DNA of 44,240 nt from an uncultured Methanomicrobiales archaeon (GCA_949320185.1 CASGHK010000025.1:1-44240); one strand, 5' to 3'. Positions 25,793 through 34,898 are shown, counted from the first letter of the stretch. The notes: generated by a model from the sequence alone, not told the origin. Numbers and translations are program-made.

Positions 25793-26803
25793 TCACGACC
25801 TGCGGAGCAGGGCGAATCCCACGGCGGCGAGACCCAGCAGGGTGAGGGAGAGGACGCCGAAACCGGGACTCGGGGTTGTTGCTGGGAGCTCGGTGGTCGT
25901 CGTCGATCTCTCCGGGGTGGAGGTCGTGGAGACCGTGCCCGTCTCAGCTGGGGTCGTGCCGATCGTACCGGTGGTCATCGTCCCCGCAGATACGGTCGTC
26001 TGGTTCGTCGTCGTCGGTGCTGTTGCCGTCGGGCTCACGGAGGCGGCACCGGTGATCGAGGGCCCGGACGGCTCGCCCACCTGGACGCTCCCCGTCTGAG
26101 ACCGGGTAGTGGTCTTGCCGACCTGTTCGTAGTTATCCCGTATCCGGTTCGCGTTGCAGTCGGCCCAGACCTCGTAGGTCCCGACCCGGTAGTGAGCGGT
26201 GTCGGTGGTCCAGACCGGACCGGTCTCGAAGACCGAGGAGTTGACCGGGATGTCGACGAGCGAGGTGGTCGCCCCACCCGGGCCGGTGAGGGAGGTGAAC
26301 TCCGCACCGGTGGGGTCACGGACGTGTACCGTGATTGGAGCGCCGTTCACGCCGGGACGCTGGGCCATCGAGTAGAGGTTTGTCTCAATCCGGAATCCCA
26401 GCGGATCGCCTGAGACGAACCCCGAGCCAGGCTCACGGCCGGTACGCGTATTGATCACCCGGACCTGGAGGCTCGGGTCCTTGACGATAAAGGCGAGTTC
26501 CCGGCCGGGCCAGGTATACCAGGCCCCGGTGGCTGTGCCGAAGGTGCCTGGTATGACAAAGAAGGAGGCAGGGTCTGAGACGACGACCACGTCGGAGGGG
26601 GCATCGGTCTGGATACTGCCGCCGGCCCCGAACCGCGCTATCTGGCCGCCGGGTGCGATTCCGGCTGCCGTGATGTTGAGCCCCTGCTCGCCCACGAAGA
26701 CGGTCCCTCCCTTGGGGACGTCCGTGATTGCGGCTGTCGAGGGGCCCACGAGGAGGCTCACCACGGCAAGGCAGGAGAGGAGAAGGATTGCTATTCTCTG
26801 CAT
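25793..26803 (-). CDS. DUF3821 surface protein with PGF-CTERM anchor
   Basis: 336 residues from ATG 26803, preceded by GGGTGA at the right spacing and followed by a signal peptide (MQRIAILLLSCLAVVSLLV, cut near STAA). The middle is a DUF3821 domain, known mostly from Methanomicrobiales: GGTVFVGEQGLNITAAG, the SMAQRPGVNGAPITVHVRDP region and YEVWADCNANRIRDNY. A Thr/Ser-rich, probably glycosylated stalk (about 240-310) leads to PSPGFGVLSLTLLGLAAVG and a basic end, the PGF-CTERM signal processed by archaeosortase. It is a lipid-anchored cell-surface protein of unknown function. Confidence 0.92.
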   Translation of the reverse strand: MQRIAILLLSCLAVVSLLVGPSTAAITDVPKGGTVFVGEQGLNITAAGIAPGGQIARFGAGGSIQTDAPSDVVVVSDPASFFVIPGTFGTATGAWYTWPGRELAFIVKDPSLQVRVINTRTGREPGSGFVSGDPLGFRIETNLYSMAQRPGVNGAPITVHVRDPTGAEFTSLTGPGGATTSLVDIPVNSSVFETGPVWTTDTAHYRVGTYEVWADCNANRIRDNYEQVGKTTTRSQTGSVQVGEPSGPSITGAASVSPTATAPTTTNQTTVSAGTMTTGTIGTTPAETGTVSTTSTPERSTTTTELPATTPSPGFGVLSLTLLGLAAVGFALLRRS

Positions 26804-26898
26804 CTGATTCACCCGACCGCATACGGTCGTTTCACAGTAAATAGATTCTCGTGCTACGAGATAAACCGGCTGCAGCCGGAAAAAAATGATGGGGATAT

Positions 26899-27075
26899 TT
26901 AGTCGGCAGGAGAGATCGCGGCCGACGGGCAGGCATCGATACAGGTGTTGCAGTCGACGCACTTATCCTTGTCAACCTCGGCGATTCCACCGACCATCGA
27001 GATCGCCTCGGAGGGGCATTCGTCCACGCAGGTCTCGCACCCGACACAGAGGTCCTTGTCGATTTTTACAACCAT
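26899..27075 (-). CDS. 2[4Fe-4S] ferredoxin
   Basis: 58 residues from ATG 27075. Two cluster motifs: CVGCETCVDECP and CVDCNTCIDACP, the classic clostridial-type CxxCxxCxxxCP pair. A small soluble electron carrier. The longer open frame upstream has no ferredoxin likeness. A CTATAACTTTTTTTT stretch 25-40 nt upstream can serve both as the dapB terminator and this gene's promoter. Confidence 0.95.
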   Translation of the reverse strand: MVVKIDKDLCVGCETCVDECPSEAISMVGGIAEVDKDKCVDCNTCIDACPSAAISPAD

Positions 27076-27127
27076 GGTACTCTGTATCTTCCGGCCCCAA
27101 AAAAAAGTTATAGGTTTCTTCTGTGAA

Positions 27128-27895
27128 TCAACGGGTATCGAGCCCAAGCACCTCGGCGAAGGTGTGGACGCCCGCGGGGCGTCCAGGGACCCACGCCGCC
27201 GCCCGTAGAGCACCGGTGGCGAAGACCGCCCGGTCGTACGCCCGGTGAGAGAGGGTGATCGTCTCGAAGTTGCCGGCGAACATAACCGAGTGGTCACCGA
27301 CGATATCCCCGCCGCGCACGGCGTGGACCCCGATCTCCCGACCCCGTTCGTCCATCCCCTCGCGGCCGTACTTCTTCTCGCGCACGCCGACCGTCTCGTC
27401 CAGGATCGCGAGGATCGTCTTTGCCGTCCCCGAGGGGGCGTCCTTCTTGTACCGGTGGTGCGCCTCGGTCACCTCGATGTCGTACTCCGCCAGGCGTGGG
27501 GCTGCCTCGCGAACGAGCTGCCAGAAGATGTTGACCCCGATCGAGTAGTTCGTCGAGATCACCGCCGGGACGCGCCCGTCGATCGCTGCCCTGTTCGCCG
27601 CCTCCTGTTCGGGGGAGAAGCCCGTTGTGCCGACAACGAGGGCGACGCCGTGTTCGGCGGCCGTCCGTATGGTCTCGACAGCCGCCGCGGCGACAGTGAA
27701 GTCGACCAGGACATCGGGTCTCTCTTTTTCGAGAAACCGACCGAGGTTAGTGGACTCGACCACCGGAGCGCCGAACTGCTCACCCGCCCGGATGTCGACC
27801 CCGCCGGCGAGTTCGAGCTGGTCCGATTCGGCGATCATCCGCGAGAGGATCGTTCCCATCCGGCCGAGGGCGCCGGCGATTGCGACCCTAGTCAT
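27128..27895 (-). CDS. dapB: 4-hydroxy-tetrahydrodipicolinate reductase
   Basis: 255 residues from ATG 27895, overlapping the end of dapA by 8 nt. Reduces the dapA product with NAD(P)H in lysine/diaminopimelate synthesis. The nucleotide-binding motif GALGRMG is at residues 8-14, VVGTTGF is in the middle, and the active-site region EAHHRYKKDAPSGTAK is intact. The in-frame extension upstream (13 codons) lies inside dapA and is not used. Confidence 0.96.
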   Translation of the reverse strand: MTRVAIAGALGRMGTILSRMIAESDQLELAGGVDIRAGEQFGAPVVESTNLGRFLEKERPDVLVDFTVAAAAVETIRTAAEHGVALVVGTTGFSPEQEAANRAAIDGRVPAVISTNYSIGVNIFWQLVREAAPRLAEYDIEVTEAHHRYKKDAPSGTAKTILAILDETVGVREKKYGREGMDERGREIGVHAVRGGDIVGDHSVMFAGNFETITLSHRAYDRAVFATGALRAAAWVPGRPAGVHTFAEVLGLDTR

Positions 27896-28763
27896 AGTGC
27901 CCGAGCACCTCTGCCAGGATCGCAGTCCGATCATCGTCCAGGTCCGCGAGCGGGAGCCGGACTGGTCCGGCAGCCAATCCTCGGAGTGCCACCGCCTTCT
28001 TCACCGGGATCGGGTTCGTGTCGATGAAGAGAGCCCGGAAGAGCGGGGAGAGCTCGTAGTGGAGCTCGAGAGCGGTGTTCCAGTCCCCAGCAGCGAAGGC
28101 CTCGTAGAGCCGGACCATCCTTCCTGGCTCGACGTTCGCGGCGACCGAGATGACGCCCGCACCTCCGAGCGCCAGGATCGGTAGGGTCAGGTTATCGTCA
28201 CCCGAGATGACGGCGAAGTCCTCGTCCAGGGTCCCCTCGATGATCTGCGAGACCTGGCCCACGTTTCCCGACGCCTCCTTGATCCCGACGATATTCGGGT
28301 GGCTTGCGAGCTCGACTACCAGGTCGACCGGGAGGTTCTGCCCGGTCCGCCCGGGCACGTTGTAGAGCACGGTCGGGATATCGAGGTCCGCAATCCGGGT
28401 GAAGTGCTTGACGAGGCCGGCGCGGTTCGGCTTGTTGTAGTACGGCGAGATCAGGAGGGCACCGTCCGCCCCGATCTCCTTTGCCGCTTTCGTGAACCGG
28501 AGCGCCTCGGCGGTGTTGTTGGAACCAGTGCCAGCGAGCACCGGTACTTTCCCACCGGCGGCCTCGACCGCCACCTCGACGACCTTCTCGTGCTCCTCGA
28601 ACGAGAGGGTGGCCGACTCGCCGGTCGAGCCCGTCGGGACGATCCCATGGACGCCCGCGGAGACCAGGGCTTCGATGTTCGACCGCAGCCCCTCGAGATC
28701 AAGGGACAGCTGTGCATCCGTCAGAAAAGGGGTAACGACGGCCGGAAGGACGCCCTCAAACAT
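27888..28763 (-). CDS. dapA: 4-hydroxy-tetrahydrodipicolinate synthase
   Basis: 291 residues, TIM barrel. Condenses pyruvate with aspartate semialdehyde. The Schiff-base lysine is Lys162 in GIKEASGN, the catalytic tyrosine Tyr134 in VLYNVPGRTG, and the substrate loop reads GSTGESATL (about residues 45-53). The start is fixed by MFEGVLPAVVTPF. In an operon with dapB; S17e lies 9 nt upstream on the same strand. Confidence 0.97.
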   Translation of the reverse strand: MFEGVLPAVVTPFLTDAQLSLDLEGLRSNIEALVSAGVHGIVPTGSTGESATLSFEEHEKVVEVAVEAAGGKVPVLAGTGSNNTAEALRFTKAAKEIGADGALLISPYYNKPNRAGLVKHFTRIADLDIPTVLYNVPGRTGQNLPVDLVVELASHPNIVGIKEASGNVGQVSQIIEGTLDEDFAVISGDDNLTLPILALGGAGVISVAANVEPGRMVRLYEAFAAGDWNTALELHYELSPLFRALFIDTNPIPVKKAVALRGLAAGPVRLPLADLDDDRTAILAEVLGHYD

Positions 28764-28772
28764 GAAGAGGTG

Positions 28773-28964
28773 TTATGCGCGCCGGGGAGTATTTACCTTT
28801 CTGGTTATATATCCGGCGACGCGGTTTCTGACCCGCTTGGAGTCGATCACGGTCAGCTCCGCGACGGTCATTTTGTTCTCATCGAAGTCGCGGGTGAAGC
28901 GGTCGCCGTAGCGGACCATCAGTTCCTGCCCGAAGGCCTTGATATAGTTCGGTTTGATTCCCAT
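28773..28964 (-). CDS. rps17e: Ribosomal protein S17e (eS17)
   Basis: 63 residues, archaeal length. [20 protein letters not shown], then [20 protein letters not shown] and [11 protein letters not shown], match the family. Directly upstream of dapA in the same direction. A TATA box overlapping the end of the preceding gene would give an almost leaderless transcript. Confidence 0.96.
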   Translation of the reverse strand: MGIKPNYIKAFGQELMVRYGDRFTRDFDENKMTVAELTVIDSKRVRNRVAGYITRKVNTPRRA

Positions 28965-28989
28965 GCGCCACCGTCCTTGGGGCTGATTC

Positions 28990-29505
28990 CTATATACTCG
29001 CGTGAGTGGAGAGCATAATGATTTCGTCTACGACCTCCTCGACCGTTGAGGCGAAGAGGAGGAGGACCCGGCCCTCCACCAGGACCGCGTCCGGAACTCC
29101 CTCTTTCGATGCATGGGCGATCGCCCAGTCCATGGTGGAGACGCCGGGGGGTGTGCGTTGCGGGTCGACCCGGGCCAGTTCGCGCAGGTGCGCATCCAGG
29201 GTTTCGGCGAGCGCCGGAAGGGGCCGGAGGGCGGCGACGGCCCGGACCTCGGGTTCGAAACGGATCGCGGTCAGGACCACCCTCGCAAGGCCCGGGTCGG
29301 CCCCGTAGGCAGGGGGCCCCGCAGGCCGTACCGCGCCGTCCCGGACGACAAGCCCCCCGGAGAGGGCGGCGACGTCGTCGGGTTCGCGCGCACCCGGAGC
29401 CGCCACCGCCAGGTTGGAGAGCCCGGGCTCCACGAGGTGGGCGTCGATCCCCGAGAGGTCGGAGACTGCCCGGCCGATCCGGTCGAGAAGAGCGGATGGT
29501 CTCAT
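28990..29505 (-). CDS. ThiN domain protein (thiamine-phosphate synthase-like)
   Basis: 171 residues. The sequence follows the ThiN pattern: [60 protein letters not shown] and [20 protein letters not shown]. ThiN is the archaeal thiamine-phosphate synthase module, usually fused behind ThiD. Here it stands alone, and such forms are also seen as ligand-binding domains of regulators. The conserved Arg after VVLTAI is present. It overlaps the upstream AbrB-PhoU gene by 4 nt. Enzymatic or sensory role is undecided. Confidence 0.78.
   Translation of the reverse strand: MRPSALLDRIGRAVSDLSGIDAHLVEPGLSNLAVAAPGAREPDDVAALSGGLVVRDGAVRPAGPPAYGADPGLARVVLTAIRFEPEVRAVAALRPLPALAETLDAHLRELARVDPQRTPPGVSTMDWAIAHASKEGVPDAVLVEGRVLLLFASTVEEVVDEIIMLSTHASI
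28991..28996 (-). promoter_or_regulatory. TATA box of the rps17e-dapAB unit
   Basis: GAGTATATAGG on the minus strand includes the stop codon of the ThiN gene and lies about 28 nt before the S17e ATG. Confidence 0.55.
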
Positions 29506-30515
29506 GTCTTCACCTCTCGTTCCATTACGTGGTTGATCACGCCCTCGGCGATGTCTCCCGAGTACTCGGCGAGCCGGCGGATCGACTCCACGATCGAGCC
29601 GAGCGCGATCGCTGTCTCGGCCAGCTGGGAGAGTGCAGTCCCGTGGAGCTCTTCGAACAGGGGTTGTGCCTCGTGGACCTCTTCGATCGACCGGTCGGCC
29701 ATGCGGATGTCCCGCGCGAAGAGCGATGCCACCGCCCGCTCCAGGATGCCGAGCGCGTGTTCGCTCGCACTCCTCAAACGCTCCACGGTCTCCTGGTCCA
29801 GGGGGTGATCCCTGAGCAGGAGCGCGTTCATCGCGATACGGACGGCGTGGTCCCCGATTCGCTCCAGGATCCGCGATACGACAGTGTAGGTCGACGCCGT
29901 GACCTGGGTGACGCCCATCTTCTTAGAGAGGCTCGAGTGCTTCATCAGCATGTTGGCGTGCCGCGCGATCAGCCAGTGGAGCCGGTCCACGTCCCGGTCC
30001 TCGTCGATCACCTCGCGAGCGAGCTCCGGGTCCCCCGAAGCGACGGCGGCGATCGCATCGCGGTGCATGGCACGGACGACAACGAACATCCGCTTGAGCG
30101 TGCTCTCAAACGAGAGCTCACTCGGGCTCAACAGGTCCTTGATGCGGATCGAGGTGTCGGTCTCCTCCATCACCTCCTGGCCGATCGTCATCTGCGTGAA
30201 GTCGCGAACCACCATCCGGACGAACGGTGGCAGGTGCGTCTTCGACCGGATCGTGATCTCCGTGTATCCCGCGATGTATGTCCCGATCAGAGACCGGAAG
30301 AGGAAAGGAGCGCTCGAACAGGAGCTGACATCGAACTCTCGGGTCCGCTGGACCGGGTCCTCCGCGAGGTTCGGGGTGATCAACAGGGTACCGTCCGCCT
30401 GTGTGATCACCCTGAGCGGGTCGTTCTTCTTGATCTTCAGGCTCGTCGCCCATTCTTTCGGAAGGGTGACCACGAACGACGACCCCCCGGTGACCTGTAC
30501 TCGCCGAATATCCAT
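29502..30515 (-). CDS. AbrB-PhoU phosphate uptake regulator
   Basis: 337 residues. Residues 1-45 form a SpoVT/AbrB swapped-hairpin DNA-binding domain (RRVQVTGGSSFVVTLPKEWA). Residues about 120-335 are two PhoU-like helical repeats (RILERIGDHAVRIAMNALLL and SIRRLAEYSGDIAEGVIN). The fusion is typical of archaea and probably senses the phosphate transporter state and regulates its promoter. It is divergent from the pst genes and shares their AT-rich promoter region. Confidence 0.92.
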   Translation of the reverse strand: MDIRRVQVTGGSSFVVTLPKEWATSLKIKKNDPLRVITQADGTLLITPNLAEDPVQRTREFDVSSCSSAPFLFRSLIGTYIAGYTEITIRSKTHLPPFVRMVVRDFTQMTIGQEVMEETDTSIRIKDLLSPSELSFESTLKRMFVVVRAMHRDAIAAVASGDPELAREVIDEDRDVDRLHWLIARHANMLMKHSSLSKKMGVTQVTASTYTVVSRILERIGDHAVRIAMNALLLRDHPLDQETVERLRSASEHALGILERAVASLFARDIRMADRSIEEVHEAQPLFEELHGTALSQLAETAIALGSIVESIRRLAEYSGDIAEGVINHVMEREVKT

Positions 30516-30568
30516 CGCGAACGCCTCTGTCCGGCGGTCGTTTCGACGACCCGGACCTGCGGATGGTC

Positions 30569-30592
30569 ATATATAATATCAATATATCTATA
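30569..30592. promoter_or_regulatory. Divergent AT-rich promoter, AbrB-PhoU / pst
   Basis: A stretch of overlapping TATA-like elements (ATATATAATATC, AATATATCTATAG) sits between the two divergent phosphate units. It is about 55 nt from the AbrB-PhoU start and 245 nt from the pst start. The rest of 30593-30837 contains no recognised gene; an open frame 30648-30850 ends in ATGA over the pstCA start region but is low-complexity. Confidence 0.6.
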
Positions 30593-30837
30593 GAGTTTCC
30601 GTCGAATACCAGTATAGCGGTTCCGGGCGGACACCTGACCGACACCATGCTCACCGTTCTGCACACCCTACCGGTCGTTGGTCTCGGTCCGCCTTCCGAA
30701 CGGTTCATCCCGGTCAGCCCATCTCCCGTCTCCCACTCTGCGCCCATCCCGGGTTCGGGAGGAGGGGTGGCCCCTGGTGGCACGCATCTCCACTCAGCCA
30801 ACCGTGCCCTGGGCGCCCGCCGCGCCAACCTCAAGGG

Positions 30838-32793
30838 ATGTCATCGATGACGACGATGACGGGGACGACGGCACCGTACCTTGCCGGCGTGCGTATTCCT
30901 GCCTTGCGAGAGCGGGTAATCGAGCTCCTCTGGCTCTGCTGTGCCCTCATCGCGGTCGTCGCCGTCGTCTTCATCCTCGCCTTCCTGGTGGTCGACAGCC
31001 TGCCGGCCTTCCGCGAGACCGGGATCATCCAGTTCGTCCTCGGATCCACCTGGGACCCGACCTTCGACCCTCCATCGTACGGGATCCTTCCCCTGGTCGC
31101 CGGCACCCTCCTCGTCACTTTCGGTGCGATGGCCTTCTCGGTGCCCCTCTCGATCGGGGCGGCGATCTACCTGGCCGAGCTTGCACCGTCCCGGGTACAG
31201 GCGTTCGTCCGGCCGGCGATCGAACTCCTGGCGGGGATCCCCTCAGTCGTCTACGGCTTCTTCGGCCTTGTCGTCCTGGTCGAATGGCTGCGGGTCACGC
31301 TCTCGGTCCCCTCGGGTGAGTCCGTGCTCGCCGGCTCGATCCTCCTCGGGATCATGTCGCTGCCTACCATCCTCTCGGTGAGCGAGGAAGCGCTCGCATC
31401 GGTCGGTCGGGACCTCCGCGAGGGCTCACTCGCCCTGGGCGCGACCCGCTGGCAGACCATCGGGCAGGTCGTCGTCCCCGCTGCCCTCCCGGGGATCACC
31501 GCCGCGGTGATCCTCGGTATGGGCCGGGCGATCGGGGAGACGATGGCGGTCCTGATGGTGACCGGGAATGCCGCGGTTACCCCCGAGCCGCTTCTTAACG
31601 TCCTCTCGCCCGTCCGCACCCTGACCGGGACCCTCGGCATCGAGATGGGTGAGGTCGCAATCGGCTCGCCGCACTACCACGTGCTCTTCGCGGTCGCAAC
31701 CGTGCTCCTCATGGTCACGCTCGCCATCAACCTGGGGGCGAGCAGGATCCTCGAGCGGTTGAACGCGGTGGGCTCCGGGCGGAGGGTGCCCCTGTTGGCG
31801 GGCGGGTTCCTTTCCAGGCTCCTCTCTGGCCCGGTCCTCGCGGGAGTCGTCCTCGTCATTGTAGCAGCGACCGTCGGCTCCACCGCTGGTCCCGTCCCCG
31901 CGCTCGGGGCGTTCGCCGTCGGTGCAACCTTGCTGATCGCTGTCCCGCGCCTCTCGTCCCGCCAGAAGGAGCGGTTCGCCTTCGTGCTCGTTCGCGCCGC
32001 GGTAGCGGTTGTGCTCCTGGTCCTCGCGGTGATCCTCTTCGACATCGTCTCGAAGGGTCTCCCGGCGCTCTCGTGGACGTTTCTCACCGGTACGCCCCAG
32101 GACCTGGGGCGGAGCGGCGGGATCTTCCCCGCCATCGTGGGGACCCTCTCCCTGGTGGCCGGCTCGATCGCGTTCGCCCTCCCCCTCGGGGTCGGCGCCG
32201 CCATCTACCTGGTGGAGTACCGGCAGGACGGTCGGCTTGTCCGAGCGATCCGGAGCGGCGTGGACCTTCTGAACGGCACACCTTCGATCGTCTTCGGTCT
32301 CTTCGGCTTCTCCTTTCTCGTCCTCTACCTCGACCTTGGGGTGAGCATGCTCGCGGGCCAGCTCACCCTCGGGCTGATGGTCCTCCCGACGATCGTCCGG
32401 ACGACCGAGGAGGCCCTCCGGAACGTCCCCCAGGCGCTCCGCGAAGGCTCGCTTGCCCTCGGGGCTAGCCGCTGGCAGACGATCAACCGGGTGGTGCTCC
32501 CGACGGCTGCTGCCGGCATCGTCACCGGCACGATCCTCTCGGTTGGCCGAGCGGCAGGTGAGACAGCCCCGATCCTCTTTACCGCGGCGATCTTCTCGCA
32601 GCGGTACCTCCCCACCTCCCTCTTCGAGCCGGTGATGGCCCTGCCGTACCACCTCTTCGTCCTTTCCACCACCGTGCCCGGCTCCGAACTGAACCGCTAC
32701 GGCACCGCACTCGTGCTGGTCCTGCTCGTCTGCGGGATCTACGCGGTCGCGATCGCCGTTCGAACCCGTTTCCAGACCACGATGAGGCAATAG
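30838..32793 (+). CDS. Fused phosphate ABC permease PstC-PstA
   Basis: 651 residues, twice the size of a normal Pst permease. Two complete permease modules are present. The EAA loops, which contact PstB, are near-duplicates at residues 184-220 (EEALASVGRDLREGSLALGA...) and 525-561 (EEALRNVPQALREGSLALGA...). The first half resembles PstC and the second PstA. A linker with extra hydrophobic segments (about 325-405) joins them. ATG 30838, 30847 and 30856 are alternative starts. PstB follows directly. No phosphate-binding PstS gene is adjacent. Confidence 0.9.
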   Translation: MSSMTTMTGTTAPYLAGVRIPALRERVIELLWLCCALIAVVAVVFILAFLVVDSLPAFRETGIIQFVLGSTWDPTFDPPSYGILPLVAGTLLVTFGAMAFSVPLSIGAAIYLAELAPSRVQAFVRPAIELLAGIPSVVYGFFGLVVLVEWLRVTLSVPSGESVLAGSILLGIMSLPTILSVSEEALASVGRDLREGSLALGATRWQTIGQVVVPAALPGITAAVILGMGRAIGETMAVLMVTGNAAVTPEPLLNVLSPVRTLTGTLGIEMGEVAIGSPHYHVLFAVATVLLMVTLAINLGASRILERLNAVGSGRRVPLLAGGFLSRLLSGPVLAGVVLVIVAATVGSTAGPVPALGAFAVGATLLIAVPRLSSRQKERFAFVLVRAAVAVVLLVLAVILFDIVSKGLPALSWTFLTGTPQDLGRSGGIFPAIVGTLSLVAGSIAFALPLGVGAAIYLVEYRQDGRLVRAIRSGVDLLNGTPSIVFGLFGFSFLVLYLDLGVSMLAGQLTLGLMVLPTIVRTTEEALRNVPQALREGSLALGASRWQTINRVVLPTAAAGIVTGTILSVGRAAGETAPILFTAAIFSQRYLPTSLFEPVMALPYHLFVLSTTVPGSELNRYGTALVLVLLVCGIYAVAIAVRTRFQTTMRQ

Positions 32794-33573
32794 ATGACAG
32801 AAATCACCATCAACGACACCATGAACGTCCTCGAAGCATGCGGACTCAACCTCTGGTACGGGTCGCAGCAGGCGCTTCAGGAGGTCGGGATCGCGGTGCC
32901 CGCCCTCCAGGTGACCTCCCTGATCGGTCCCTCGGGCTGCGGCAAGTCCACCCTGCTCCGGTGCTTTAACCGGATGAACGACCTCGTCGCCGACTGCCGC
33001 ATAACGGGCCGGATCGCCTACCGGGGCGACGACATATATCACCCGGGGTACGACGTGGTCGAGCTCCGAAAACGAGTCGGCATGGTCTTCCAGAAGCCGA
33101 ACCCGTTTCCGAAGTCGATCTACGACAACGTCGCCTACGGCCCGCGTGTCCACGGCGAGACCGACAGGGCCAGGCTCGACGAGTGCGTCGAGCGCTCGCT
33201 CCGACAGGCTGCCCTCTGGGACGAGGTGGAGGACCGGCTCGGGGACTCGGCGCTCGGGCTCTCGGGAGGACAACAGCAGAGGCTCTGCATCGCCCGCACC
33301 CTTGCCGTCGAACCGGACGTGATCCTGATGGACGAGCCCTGCTCGGCCCTCGACCCGATCGCGACGGCGAAGATAGAGGACCTGATCGACACCCTCAAGC
33401 AGCGCTACACGGTGATCATCGTGACCCACAACATGCAGCAGGCCTCGCGCGTCAGCGACTGGACGGGCTTCATGTACCTCGGCCGGCTCGTGGAGTTCGG
33501 CCGCACCCTCCAGGTCTTCGAGGCCCCGCGGGAGGAACTGACCGAGCGCTACATAACCGGGAGGTTCGGATGA
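32794..33573 (+). CDS. pstB: Phosphate ABC transporter ATPase PstB
   Basis: 259 residues. Walker [10 protein letters not shown] at residues 45-53, followed by [11 protein letters not shown], the PstB hallmark. The Q-loop is [19 protein letters not shown], the signature [13 protein letters not shown], Walker [14 protein letters not shown], and the H-loop [13 protein letters not shown]. Begins right after the pstCA stop and overlaps phoU by 4 nt (ATGA). Confidence 0.97.
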   Translation: MTEITINDTMNVLEACGLNLWYGSQQALQEVGIAVPALQVTSLIGPSGCGKSTLLRCFNRMNDLVADCRITGRIAYRGDDIYHPGYDVVELRKRVGMVFQKPNPFPKSIYDNVAYGPRVHGETDRARLDECVERSLRQAALWDEVEDRLGDSALGLSGGQQQRLCIARTLAVEPDVILMDEPCSALDPIATAKIEDLIDTLKQRYTVIIVTHNMQQASRVSDWTGFMYLGRLVEFGRTLQVFEAPREELTERYITGRFG

Positions 33574-34220
33574 CCGGCCGGTTCGAGAGCGAACTCGCGC
33601 ACCTTCTCCAGGAGACATGGGAGATGGGCGAGCTCGCCCGGGGGATGTACCGGGACGCGGTCCGCGCCCTGCTCCAGCAGGACCAGGTCCTCGCGTCGTC
33701 CGTCATCTCCCGGAAGACCAGTCTTCGCGACCGGCTCCACGGGGTGGAGGACCACGCCTACCTGGTGCTCACCCTCCACCAGCCGGTCGCTCGCGACATG
33801 CGAACCGTCGTCAGCTGTCTCAAGGTGGCAGGGGCCCTCGAGCGGATCGGGCGGTACGGCAAGGACATAGCGACGATCGTCGGATATATCTCGGATCGCC
33901 CTCACCTCGCGAACCTTCTCTCGATCCCGCATATGGCGAGGACCGCCGAGGAGATGATCGACCGTGCGCTTACCGCGTTCGAGGAGGGCGACCCCTCCCT
34001 GGTGCAGGACTTTTCGAACCGGGACGACCAGGTCGACGCCCTCGGGTATTCGATCTTTCGCGAGTGCGTCACCTACATGCTCGAGGACCCGAAGACCATC
34101 ACCCAGTGCGCCAACTACGTGATGGTCGCGCGGTACCTGGAACGCGCGGCGGACCACGCCTGTACGATCGCGGAGGCGACCGTCTTCATGCAGACCGGGG
34201 AGCGGGTGGAGATCCGGTGA
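33570..34220 (+). CDS. phoU: Phosphate transport regulator PhoU
   Basis: 216 residues from ATG 33570; the longer open frame upstream lies within pstB. All-helical, two PhoU repeats, each with a metal-binding-type motif: [17 protein letters not shown] and [16 protein letters not shown]. PhoU modulates the Pst transporter. Together with the divergent AbrB-PhoU protein, this locus has two PhoU-type regulators. Confidence 0.95.
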   Translation: MTGRFESELAHLLQETWEMGELARGMYRDAVRALLQQDQVLASSVISRKTSLRDRLHGVEDHAYLVLTLHQPVARDMRTVVSCLKVAGALERIGRYGKDIATIVGYISDRPHLANLLSIPHMARTAEEMIDRALTAFEEGDPSLVQDFSNRDDQVDALGYSIFRECVTYMLEDPKTITQCANYVMVARYLERAADHACTIAEATVFMQTGERVEIR

Positions 34221-34269
34221 TACCACCTCCAAAGGATTTTTGCCGGACGGAGCACAACTTAATCTCCAC

Positions 34270-34341
34270 GCCTCAGTGGCTTAGTGGTATAGCGGCTGAT
34301 TTGTAATCAGCAGGTCGCGAGTTCGATCCTCGCCTGAGGCT
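34270..34341 (+). tRNA. tRNA-Thr (TGT anticodon)
   Basis: Complete 72-nt cloverleaf. Acceptor GCCTCAG/CTGAGGC, discriminator T. Anticodon stem GCTGA/TCAGC around TTTGTAA, anticodon TGT. T arm GCGAG-TTCGATC-CTCGC. No intron and no encoded CCA. Confidence 0.95.
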
Positions 34342-34358
34342 TCATCGGGAAAAAAGGG

Positions 34359-34802
34359 TCAAAGCCAGTCGGACGGGTGCGGCGCTGGACGCCGCCTCCG
34401 TTCCTGGCCCCCTCTCTTCTCTCCGGCGTGCTCCTGGGACGGCCGAGTCCGTTCCTGGTCGATACTATCAGCGCTCATCTCGACCTGGTTCAGGACGGCG
34501 AGCAGTACTATCCCCAACCAGAGGGCGCCGAGAAGGCTTCCAACGACCAGGACGAAGAGGCCTATCCATGCAGGGGGCTGGGAACCCGAACCGATACTGG
34601 GTGACGATGACGGTTGGAGAAGGGTGCCGAACGAGTCGCCCCCGTTTGAGACCAGAATGGATTTTTGCTGCGATGCGCTGTCTGGGGTCCCAGCTGCAGC
34701 GGCGAAAGCAACGAACAGTACAAGGCACAGGAAGGCGAGGACGAGGGGCCGTGCTCGGTTCACGTGGATCACTCTCCGTCCACTCCGTAGAAAGTATTGC
34801 AT
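34359..34802 (-). CDS. Small membrane protein of unknown function
   Basis: Up to 147 residues. An N-terminal signal peptide or TM (ARPLVLAFLCLVLFVAFAAA), a Ser/Gln/Gly-rich outer segment of about 45 residues, one TM (IGLFVLVVGSLLGALWLGIV) and a charged Arg/Glu-rich tail. No family recognised. ATG 34802 lies within an AT-rich promoter-like stretch, so GTG 34772 or GTG 34763 may be the true start, giving a cleaner signal peptide. It ends beside tRNA-Thr. Confidence 0.6.
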   Translation of the reverse strand: MQYFLRSGRRVIHVNRARPLVLAFLCLVLFVAFAAAAGTPDSASQQKSILVSNGGDSFGTLLQPSSSPSIGSGSQPPAWIGLFVLVVGSLLGALWLGIVLLAVLNQVEMSADSIDQERTRPSQEHAGEKRGGQERRRRPAPHPSDWL

Positions 34803-34898
34803 ATATTCTCTTCGGTTTATTCGAGCCTGATATGGCTTCTCCTGTACCTATTGTCACAATCAGAAACTCCTTATCCTCGTGGTCCCCACGGTCACGAT

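Noticed and set aside
31426-33618. Very long minus-strand open frame (730 codons) opposite the pst genes
   Set aside because: It lies antisense to clearly recognised pstCA and pstB. High GC with strong third-position bias leaves stop-free antisense frames; the translation is low-complexity, rich in Gly, Asp, Glu and Arg.
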